Assembly (NCBI RefSeq): GCF_900116345.1
Contig: NZ_FPAH01000009.1
Span: 1-64,000, forward strand
DNA length: 64,000 nt
Direction: 5' to 3'
From: Succinivibrio dextrinosolvens
GTDB lineage: Bacteria; Pseudomonadota; Gammaproteobacteria; Enterobacterales; Succinivibrionaceae
This document shows, one piece after another, positions 57,436-64,000 of the stretch (position 1 is the first letter of the stretch; each line of letters begins with the position of its first letter). Below the pieces are notes generated by a model. It was not told where the DNA came from and made no database searches. It was given only the letters and a program-made list of their open reading frames with translations. The translations under genes and the position numbers were made by a program.

Positions 57436-58920
57436 TCAGAAGTCTCTTCCCATAACCTTCTCATCATAAATCTGCTCTAGAACATAACGTTCATATCCTA
57501 AATGAGGAGATGCTATCTTATGATACTTAACCAGATCTCTGGTCTTCTGATCATATGACAGAGAATTTGTATAGAACACAAATGGAACTCTGGTTCCTGA
57601 TTTTGTTCTCATAAAGCCCATTAGATTTGAAACATTTTGTAAAGAACCGGTTTTAGCCGCAACGTTCTTGCCAAGAGGTGGATTTTTAGTTGAAGCTCTC
57701 CAGTGCAGAGTTCCTGATTCATCAGCAACAGGAAGCAGTTTGATAAAACCGATCTTGTCATCGTTAAGATTGATGAATTCAAGAATTTCTAGCATCTTAT
57801 GTGGAGTTACCAGATTGTGAGGAGACAGTCCGTTGCCGTCAACAATGTAGGTGTTTCCCAGATTGATATTTGCGTATTTCTGAAGAACAGCTCTTAATGC
57901 TCTGGTAGTACGAGGATAGGTTGCAGGAAGCTTATAGAATTCTGCTCCTACAGTTTTGGCTATCGCATCAGCATACAGGTTATTTGATCGGTACAGCATA
58001 TATTTTACCAATTCAGACATAGGCTTTGATTCAATTGAGCCTACTGTGGTGTAGCCATCCTGTTCTGAACGTGCGATTTTAATTGATTTAAATCTGATCC
58101 CTTTTTCCTTTAGGATCTGGTCGGTCCAGTCAACGGCCCACTGGTCAGGATCTGAGACAGATAGAGACAAAGGCCAAGGTTGATTTTTACCGATAACAGG
58201 AACGCATCCTGTTATGTGGTACTGATTCTTCATGTAAAGGTTTGCTTCAAGCTCACAGTTTCCACCGTAGCTTGACTGTTTAACTCCAATTGCATCAGAC
58301 TTGATAGATATTGGACTTGCGGAGTTTAACTTTGCTGTTGCAATTTCACCAATACCATTTGGCTGAAGCTGGGCGAACACGCAGTTTCTGTTGATAATTG
58401 CCGTGCTGGCTGGAGAGGTGAAGCAGATTGGCAGATCATTCCATGACCAGCCTTCACCCTTGGACATTCCTGCAAACTTGCTGACATCGATAATTACATC
58501 ACCAGAAATCTGTTTAACTCTTGCAGAGGCAAGAGTATTTAAAAGGGTTCTGTATGACTGTGTGGTAAAGCTTGGATCACCGTCGAATTTTATTAAGACA
58601 TTTCCCTGCAGAACGCCGTTATTGTCAACCTTGATATTACCCTGTGAGCTTACAAGTTTTGCTGAAACCTCAAGGTTGGTCTTGAATCGGTAGTCGTGAC
58701 CTAAATACAGAATAGCTGCCAGACCTGTAATTACCTTTAAGGTCGAGGCTGGATGCATATAGGTATCAATATTTTTTCCATAAATATTGTTGTCATTTGG
58801 TCTCAGATAAGCGACACCTATCTGAGAGCCTGGAATTGGATTTGGAGTTGATTTAATAGCTATGGATGAAGATGAATAAAGAAGTACTGATGCAGCAAGT
58901 AGTTTTAAATATTTGTTCAT
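57436..58920 (-). CDS. dacB: D-alanyl-D-alanine carboxypeptidase/endopeptidase PBP4
   Basis: A 494-residue periplasmic peptidase S13. The signal peptide is followed by the catalytic SxxK in HPASTLKVITG, then the SNN motif in YRSNNLYADAIA and KTG in AAKTGSLQNVSNLMG. It trims and cleaves cross-linked peptidoglycan. The length and insertion between the SxxK and SNN motifs fit DacB. It is transcribed alone. Confidence 0.93.
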   Translation of the reverse strand: MNKYLKLLAASVLLYSSSSIAIKSTPNPIPGSQIGVAYLRPNDNNIYGKNIDTYMHPASTLKVITGLAAILYLGHDYRFKTNLEVSAKLVSSQGNIKVDNNGVLQGNVLIKFDGDPSFTTQSYRTLLNTLASARVKQISGDVIIDVSKFAGMSKGEGWSWNDLPICFTSPASTAIINRNCVFAQLQPNGIGEIATAKLNSASPISIKSDAIGVKQSSYGGNCELEANLYMKNQYHITGCVPVIGKNQPWPLSLSVSDPDQWAVDWTDQILKEKGIRFKSIKIARSEQDGYTTVGSIESKPMSELVKYMLYRSNNLYADAIAKTVGAEFYKLPATYPRTTRALRAVLQKYANINLGNTYIVDGNGLSPHNLVTPHKMLEILEFINLNDDKIGFIKLLPVADESGTLHWRASTKNPPLGKNVAAKTGSLQNVSNLMGFMRTKSGTRVPFVFYTNSLSYDQKTRDLVKYHKIASPHLGYERYVLEQIYDEKVMGRDF

Positions 58921-59003
58921 TTTTACGTAATCTTAGGTTATCTAATGTTCTAGCGGAGAATTATACACCAAATATTGTTGTTAAGAGGTGATTTAAACGG
59001 CAT

Positions 59004-59020
59004 GTCACAGTGTTTGTGAC
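59004..59020. repeat. Small palindrome upstream of fabV
   Basis: GTCACA (59004-59009), five bases, then TGTGAC (59015-59020). It lies about 80 bases before the fabV start, between divergent dacB and fabV, and could be an operator. It resembles but does not match a CRP site. Confidence 0.45.
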
Positions 59021-59099
59021 GCATTAGCGGTCGTTGTGTCTAAAATATGATAAAATCACAGCAGTTTTTACAAATACGCTCATAAAGGAGATATTTTTC

Positions 59100-60296
59100 A
59101 TGATTATCGAGCCAAAGGCACGTGGTTTTATCTGTGTAACAACTCATCCAACAGGTTGTGATTTAAACGTAAAAGAGCAGATTGAATTAGTTAAAAAGAA
59201 AGGTCCAGTTGCAAACGGTCCTAAGAAAGTTTTGGTAATTGGCGCATCAACCGGCTATGGTTTGGCTTCACGTATCAGTGCTGCATTTGGCTCTAACGCA
59301 GCTACTCTAGGTGTATTTTTTGAGAAACCTGGTTCAGAGAAGAGACCTGGTTCTGCCGGCTGGTACAATACCTGTGCATTTACAAAATATGCAAAGGAAG
59401 CTGGTTTATACGCCAAGAACATCAATGGAGATGCCTTCTCCGATGAGTGCCGCAGCAAGGCTATTGAGATCATTAAGGAAGATCTTGGTAAGGTTGATCT
59501 TGTTGTATACTCTCTTGCTGCACCTGTTCGTAAGATGCCTCAGACCGGTGAAGTTGTTCGTTCTTCCCTAAAGCCAATTGGTCAGACCTACACTTCTACT
59601 GCGATTGATACCAACAAGAATGAGATTATTACCGCTTCTCTTGAGCCTGCAACTCAGGAAGAAATTGAGAATACCGTTAAGGTTATGGGCGGTCAGGACT
59701 GGGAGCTATGGATTGAGGCCCTGAAGAATGCCGGTGTTCTTGCTGAAGGCTGCAAGACTGTTGCATACAGCTACATTGGTACAGAAATTACCTGGCCAAT
59801 CTACTGGCACGGAGCTTTAGGCAAGGCTAAGGAAGATCTTGATAGAGCAGCTAAAGCTAATTCAGAGAGACTTGCTTCTCTTGGCGGCGAGGCTAAGGTT
59901 GCTGTTCTGAAGAGTGTTGTTACCCAGGCTTCATCTGCTATTCCTGTAATGCCTCTATACATTTCTCTATGCTTCAAGGTTATGAGAGAGCAGGGTATTT
60001 ACGAGTCAGTAATTGAGCATATCTACAGAATGTTCTCTGAAATCTATTCAAAGAAAGTTGAAATTGATGATATGAACCGTATTCGTATGGACTCATGGGA
60101 ACTTCGTGATTCAGTTCAGAGCAAGTGCAAGGAATTATGGCCTAAGGTTACAACAGAGAATCTGTTTGAGATGTCAGACTATGCTGATTACAAGAAACAG
60201 TTTCTACAGCTGTTCGGCTTTGATGTAGAAGGTGTTGACTACGCTGCAGACGTAAATCCAGATGTTGCTATGGACAACCTTGAGAATATGCTTTAA
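59100..60296 (+). CDS. fabV: Trans-2-enoyl-ACP/CoA reductase FabV
   Basis: About 398 residues starting [20 protein letters not shown]. An NADH-binding [16 protein letters not shown] motif and the catalytic Tyr-x8-Lys in [22 protein letters not shown] are FabV hallmarks. It reduces the double bond in the last step of fatty-acid elongation. FabV is typically insensitive to triclosan. AAGGAG lies about 9 bases before the ATG. An upstream in-frame start adds 22 residues of poor similarity and is rejected. Confidence 0.95.
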   Translation: MIIEPKARGFICVTTHPTGCDLNVKEQIELVKKKGPVANGPKKVLVIGASTGYGLASRISAAFGSNAATLGVFFEKPGSEKRPGSAGWYNTCAFTKYAKEAGLYAKNINGDAFSDECRSKAIEIIKEDLGKVDLVVYSLAAPVRKMPQTGEVVRSSLKPIGQTYTSTAIDTNKNEIITASLEPATQEEIENTVKVMGGQDWELWIEALKNAGVLAEGCKTVAYSYIGTEITWPIYWHGALGKAKEDLDRAAKANSERLASLGGEAKVAVLKSVVTQASSAIPVMPLYISLCFKVMREQGIYESVIEHIYRMFSEIYSKKVEIDDMNRIRMDSWELRDSVQSKCKELWPKVTTENLFEMSDYADYKKQFLQLFGFDVEGVDYAADVNPDVAMDNLENML

Positions 60297-60326
60297 TTCT
60301 TAATATCAGTATTCTTAAGAAAACAA

Positions 60327-60356
60327 AATGCCAGACCTAAATTGAAGGCTGGCATT
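60327..60356. terminator. Terminator between fabV and folD
   Basis: AATGCCAG (60327-60334) pairs with CTGGCATT (60349-60356) around a 14-base loop that can partly pair. The plus strand continues ATTATTTTG. It separates the convergent fabV and folD. Confidence 0.78.
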
Positions 60357-60384
60357 ATTATTTTGGGCAGGATTTAAATTCAGC

Positions 60385-61245
60385 TTAAATTCTGCTCAGA
60401 TATGAGGTAACAGTATTCTGCATTAGAGTTGCAATAGTCATAGGACCTACACCGCCAGGGACAGGGGTAATGTAGGCTGCGTGCTGAGATGCCTTCTCAA
60501 AATCCACATCACCGCATAATTTACCATCTGGAAGTCTGTTGATACCAACATCAATCACTGTAGCACCGTCTTTTACCAGATCTCCATCTAGGAATTTTGC
60601 TTTTCCAACTGCAACGACAAGAATGTCGGCATTTTTGATTAGTGCCTTCTGATCGTCTGGCTTAGAGAATCTGTGGGTAACTGTTGTTGTACAGCCTGCC
60701 AGCAGTAACTCAAGAGCCATTGGTCTTCCGACGATATTTGAAGCTCCAACAACAACTGCGTTTAATCCCTTAAGATCTTCACCAAGGGTTTTCTTCAGAA
60801 GGGTCATAATACCATGAGGTGTGCAGGCACAGATGTATGGAATTCTCTGAACTAAACGGCCAACATTGTATGGGTGGAAGCCGTCAACATCCTTTTCTGA
60901 TGAAATAAGCTCAACAATTCTGGATTCGTCTAAATGTGCAGGAAGAGGGAACTGAACTAATATTCCGTCCACATCGGGATTATTGTTCAGTTCTTCAATA
61001 AGAGCATCCAATTCAGCCTGAGTTGTATTCTCAGGCAGATCGTAGGCAAATGATTTGATACCAACATCTTCACAGGCTTTTCTTTTATTTCTGACATAAA
61101 CCTGAGAGGCAGGATCAGAACCAACAAGAACGACTGCCAAACCAGGACGGCGGAAACCTTTTTCAACCTTAGCGTCTACAGTTTTTCTGAGTTCTTCTCT
61201 TAACTGTTTTGCAATGTTCTTACCGTCAATGATTTGGGCTGTCAT
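60385..61245 (-). CDS. folD: Bifunctional methylenetetrahydrofolate dehydrogenase/cyclohydrolase
   Basis: A 286-residue folate enzyme. The catalytic Lys lies in [14 protein letters not shown], the Rossmann motif in [16 protein letters not shown], and [16 protein letters not shown] closes the active site. It oxidises methylene-THF and hydrolyses methenyl-THF. A GAGGAG site precedes the ATG, which directly follows the stop of the upstream TSUP gene, so the two are cotranscribed. Confidence 0.95.
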   Translation of the reverse strand: MTAQIIDGKNIAKQLREELRKTVDAKVEKGFRRPGLAVVLVGSDPASQVYVRNKRKACEDVGIKSFAYDLPENTTQAELDALIEELNNNPDVDGILVQFPLPAHLDESRIVELISSEKDVDGFHPYNVGRLVQRIPYICACTPHGIMTLLKKTLGEDLKGLNAVVVGASNIVGRPMALELLLAGCTTTVTHRFSKPDDQKALIKNADILVVAVGKAKFLDGDLVKDGATVIDVGINRLPDGKLCGDVDFEKASQHAAYITPVPGGVGPMTIATLMQNTVTSYLSRI

Positions 61246-62169
61246 TTATTTCTCCTCGATAAACTGCGATTGTTCAGGGGCTGTTTCTTCAATCTGCTGT
61301 ACAACCTGAGTTTGAGTAACCTTAGTGTAGTAAGTTATTCCTTTGTACAGCATGTTTGCGCTAATTATAAACAAAGCTACAGCAAAAATGCGTTTTAATG
61401 TTACAGGAGCTATTTTTTTACCAATATTGACTCCAAGTGGTGCACAGAAATATGAAATTGGCACAACACATGCTGCAGCTAGAACATTCACAAGTCCAAA
61501 TGTTCCTAAAGGAGCACCTGCTGGAGTAGAGTTTAGATTGGTGAAAAGCATCAGTAGAGCTCCAGGAACACAGACAAATAGTGATACTGCGGAGGAAGTT
61601 CCAATTGACTTATGTGGAGGTACAGAACAGGCATTTAATACAGGTACTGTGAGGGTACCGCCACCGATTCCCAGCATTGATGAGAAACATGCAATACAGA
61701 AGGCAATGCAGTTTTGACCAAATTTTCCTGGAAGGCTGTCAAATGCAGGTTTTGCCTTTGCTCTGAATAGAGTATTGATTGAGTTTAAAATCATCACGCC
61801 GCCAAACAGAATTGTCAGCCATGCTCCACCTAGGAATTTAGAAATCATGATTCCTACAAATACACCAACTAGCATTGCGACTGACCATGCTTTTATAACA
61901 TTTATATCGGTGTTACCTTTTTTATTCTGGGATCTTGCTGCAGATATAGATGTGGGGATCATACACAGCAGGGAAGTTCCGGTTGCAATGATTACTGCAA
62001 CACTCAGTGGAGCCTTAAAGAAAACAGTAAATACAAAGGTAAAGCAAGGAACGAAGATGATTCCTCCTCCAACACCAAGTAATCCTGCTAAAAATCCTGC
62101 CACAACACCACATAAAGCAAGAATAATAACTGTTTCAATTAGTTCATATAGGGGAATACCTAAAATCAT
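61246..62169 (-). CDS. TSUP-family membrane permease
   Basis: A 307-residue TauE/SafE-type permease with about eight hydrophobic helices and the paired motifs GVGGGIIFVPCF and GIGGGTLTVPVLN. It is distinct from the 253-residue copy at 45891. Its stop touches the folD start codon (TAAATG), so the two are coupled; a substrate link to one-carbon metabolism is not established. The last 25 residues are a polar, Glu/Gln-rich tail. Confidence 0.88.
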   Translation of the reverse strand: MILGIPLYELIETVIILALCGVVAGFLAGLLGVGGGIIFVPCFTFVFTVFFKAPLSVAVIIATGTSLLCMIPTSISAARSQNKKGNTDINVIKAWSVAMLVGVFVGIMISKFLGGAWLTILFGGVMILNSINTLFRAKAKPAFDSLPGKFGQNCIAFCIACFSSMLGIGGGTLTVPVLNACSVPPHKSIGTSSAVSLFVCVPGALLMLFTNLNSTPAGAPLGTFGLVNVLAAACVVPISYFCAPLGVNIGKKIAPVTLKRIFAVALFIISANMLYKGITYYTKVTQTQVVQQIEETAPEQSQFIEEK

Positions 62170-62495
62170 TTTCCCTCCTTTTATTTATCAATAACTAAAA
62201 AAACAAGGCTATTTTACAGTAATTCAATAATGATGATTAAAAGAGTTGTGTATTAAGAGATTTTTTCTGAGAAAACTGGAAAAGTATTGTTACTACGAAT
62301 TGCGTCTGGGGTCGGTATTAGATCCGATATAAATGACGTTTATCTTATATTGATAGAAAGTGGAAAGTTAAAAATGAGAAAAAAGTCAAAATTTTTGTTG
62401 ACGTACTCATATCTCTCTTGTATCATATCACACCGTTAAATCACTTCAGCGTTATGAAGTGTGGTGTTAGGTTTAGTCCTAATTTCCTTACCTTT
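62170..62495. other. Intergenic region before the tRNA cluster
   Basis: About 325 bases between the TSUP gene and the tRNA cluster. It holds the tRNA promoter at 62398-62426 and probably the minus-strand TSUP promoter. A short repeat TCGG-N8-CCGA lies within it. No gene is seen. Confidence 0.55.
62398..62426 (+). promoter_or_regulatory. Promoter of the tRNA Arg-His-Leu cluster
   Basis: TTGACG (62398-62403), 17 bases, then TATCAT (62421-62426). It is a near-consensus sigma-70 promoter about 70 bases before the first tRNA. Confidence 0.8.
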
Positions 62496-62572
62496 GCGTC
62501 CTTAGCTCAGTTGGATAGAGCAACAGCCTTCTAAGCTGTGGGTCAGAGGTTCGATTCCTCTAGGACGCGCCA
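62496..62572 (+). tRNA. tRNA-Arg (TCT)
   Basis: Seventy-seven bases with encoded CCA. The acceptor stem is GCGTCCT/AGGACGC, and the anticodon arm ACAGC-CTTCTAA-GCTGT gives TCT. It is first in a three-tRNA cluster, comparable to argX-hisR-leuT of enterics, although argX reads CCG. Confidence 0.97.
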
Positions 62573-62595
62573 ACGCTCAATGATTTAATACAATG

Positions 62596-62671
62596 GTGGC
62601 TATAGCTCAGTTGGTAGAGTCCCGGATTGTGATTCCGGTTGTCGAGGGTTCGAGCCCCTCTAGCCACCCCA
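62596..62671 (+). tRNA. tRNA-His (GTG)
   Basis: Seventy-six bases with CCA, plus an encoded G at 62595 that can serve as the His-specific G-1 pairing C73. The acceptor stem is GTGGCTA/TAGCCAC, and the anticodon arm CCGGA-TTGTGAT-TCCGG gives GTG. Confidence 0.97.
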
Positions 62672-62688
62672 TCTTAAGCACTGATTTT

Positions 62689-62772
62689 GCGGGAGTGGCG
62701 AAATTGGTAGACGCACCAGATTTAGGTTCTGGCGCCTATGGTGTAAGAGTTCGAGTCTCTTCTCCCGCACCA
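62689..62772 (+). tRNA. tRNA-Leu (TAG)
   Basis: A class II tRNA of 84 bases with CCA. The acceptor stem is GCGGGAG/CTCCCGC, and the anticodon arm CCAGA-TTTAGGT-TCTGG gives TAG. Confidence 0.97.
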
Positions 62773-62826
62773 TCCTTAATTTCCCTTTTTTATTCTAAAT
62801 CTTAAGAAGCAAACTTCTTTTCATTT

Positions 62827-63891
62827 CTAATTTGTGTATTTGATTTTTGACACTATTGTCTGCAGATTTTGTTTGGTCATTTGTGGGTTTAGTACATCAA
62901 CAAGTGTGTCAAAACTCAGATAGACCATCTCATCTATACAGTCCTTTAGCGAAATCTTTCTATATGTAAGCTCAATGTTATGGAGTCTAGGATCGGATTG
63001 TGCCTTTAATCTTTCTTTTATACTCTCAAGTGTATCGAGATGTTCTTTAAAACAGTTTCCGGTAATAATGACATTTGACAGATTATAAATTGGAGCCATT
63101 ACACTGATCGCAAAATACAGTGCATCCTCTGTATATTCTCCGTAGTTTCCAAGTGATTTTTCAAAGCCGTGAGGATAGGGCAGGTGAGAGCACTCTGGGA
63201 ATGAACAGTTTTTACCAAGCTGAATTTCTCCATTAAGAAATATTCCCAGAGCAACAGATCCTTCTCCGTTGTTAATAACGAGCGCGTTCTCCGTGTCGAT
63301 TTCTGAACTGTTTTTTAATTTTAGAAGGGTTCCATAGGCAAAATTGTAAATAAAGGTTCTTATTTTTGTCTGTTTGTACACAATCTGGCCTAAAAGAATA
63401 TTCTCGTCAGTAAGATTATTGTTTCTGTACATGACACCTTTCTCTCCCTGCTCAACCGTGGCATGAGTTGCAATCACAATTGATTTAATGAGAGCTCTGC
63501 TTATAAAACAGTTTTTGGTTAGGGTATCAACAGCAACATCTATGGTTTTTGCAAACTCTTTTGCACTCTCCACATGAGGCAGAGTAACTGCTGCCAGTTC
63601 TCTTTTGTGCCCGAAAACATAGACATGTGCAGAGAAATCAGATTGCGTATGAATGATAAGCACAGTACAGTACTGCATATTATCGGAGATCTTCAGGATC
63701 TGTCTTGGTCTTCCAAGATTGGTTTTATAGTCTGTATCCTCGTGCTTGTCGATAAGTTTTGCTTCAAGCAGGTTATTTGTCAGTTTGTGAATCTGAGCTT
63801 TACTCAGGTTTAGGCTTTTACATAAAGCTACCTGAGAGGAAGGCTGACGGTGAAGTATTTTAAGAATATTCTGAAGATTGTTTGAAGGCAT
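62827..63891 (-). CDS. ROK-family-like transcriptional regulator, degenerate
   Basis: A 354-residue protein with an N-terminal winged helix-turn-helix (SSQVALCKSLNLSKAQIHKLTNNLLEAKLI) and the linker NLGRPRQILKIS typical of NagC/Mlc-type ROK repressors. The sugar-kinase-like domain retains a weak NNGEGSVALGIFLNGEIQLG, but the zinc motif CxCGxxGC is missing; the region reads FPECSHLPYPHG. It may have lost sugar or zinc binding, or bind another ligand. No sugar operon is adjacent. An inverted repeat lies upstream of its start. Confidence 0.78.
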   Translation of the reverse strand: MPSNNLQNILKILHRQPSSQVALCKSLNLSKAQIHKLTNNLLEAKLIDKHEDTDYKTNLGRPRQILKISDNMQYCTVLIIHTQSDFSAHVYVFGHKRELAAVTLPHVESAKEFAKTIDVAVDTLTKNCFISRALIKSIVIATHATVEQGEKGVMYRNNNLTDENILLGQIVYKQTKIRTFIYNFAYGTLLKLKNSSEIDTENALVINNGEGSVALGIFLNGEIQLGKNCSFPECSHLPYPHGFEKSLGNYGEYTEDALYFAISVMAPIYNLSNVIITGNCFKEHLDTLESIKERLKAQSDPRLHNIELTYRKISLKDCIDEMVYLSFDTLVDVLNPQMTKQNLQTIVSKIKYTN

Positions 63892-63927
63892 AAAATACCT
63901 CTGGCTCAGTAGTCTTGTGTATATAAG

Positions 63928-63956
63928 TAGACAGTATCCAGGTATCAGACTGTCTA
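63928..63956. repeat. Inverted repeat upstream of the ROK gene
   Basis: TAGACAGT (63928-63935), 13 bases, then ACTGTCTA (63949-63956). It is a perfect 8-base inverted repeat about 40 bases before the start codon, a fitting place for autoregulation. Confidence 0.55.
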
Positions 63957-64000
63957 GCGTTAAGTGTTATTTTTTGTTGTTTAATCCAGATAACTCTGAA

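Overview
The window is a chromosomal segment of a Gram-negative, AT-rich gammaproteobacterium. The gene orders rpsT/ribF-ileS-lspA-ispH, mltG-tmk-holB and leuABCD, the LptF/LptG proteins, FabV as enoyl reductase, a VC2046/SO_2500-type protein and an argX-hisR-leuT-like tRNA cluster all fit Gammaproteobacteria. Two large AAA-ATPase/PD-(D/E)XK proteins of a kind common in gut anaerobes, plus flagellin-glycosylation genes, suggest a motile gut or rumen member of the Aeromonadales/Succinivibrionaceae. That family-level assignment is inference from gene content.

Positions 1-18575 form a flagellar nonulosonic-acid glycosylation island. One short and two full-length Maf (DUF115) proteins sit at its edges: two on the minus strand at the left and one on the plus strand at the right. 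Between them is a nearly complete legionaminic-acid pathway: LegB-like dehydratase, LegC aminotransferase, PtmE-like CBS/nucleotidyltransferase, NeuD/LegH-like acyltransferase, a FabG/PtmA-like reductase, an acyl carrier protein, LegI synthase, LegG hydrolase/epimerase, a PtmG/PseA-like amidotransferase and LegF CMP transferase. Oppositely oriented are a second nonulosonate synthase (PseI/NeuB-like) and a fused cytidylyltransferase-PseG protein. The acyl carrier protein, the fusion, and the absence of PseB/C/H for the second route are the unusual parts.

Positions 18600-24250 hold two AAA-ATPase/PD-(D/E)XK genes flanking a VC2046-like gene and an AraC regulator. A decayed 3' fragment of the same AAA family lies inside the glycosylation island at 13247-13362.

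Positions 24250-43300 are housekeeping: ribosomal protein S20, FAD synthesis, IleS, LspA, IspH, an O-acetylhomoserine sulfhydrylase-like enzyme, ValS, a degenerate GGDEF membrane protein, MltG with a long low-complexity tail, Tmk, HolB, and LptF and LptG separated by an AraC gene.

Positions 43400-64000 hold tRNA-Leu(CAA), a nitroreductase pair, galM behind a GalR/LacI-like operator, two TSUP permeases, leuDCBA (minus strand) behind a striking array of four 24-bp operator-like palindromes, deaD with a long structured leader, an RNA m5C methyltransferase, alaA, dacB, fabV, folD, a tRNA Arg-His-Leu cluster with a clear promoter, and a degenerate ROK regulator. No CRISPR array, rRNA or insertion sequence was seen.
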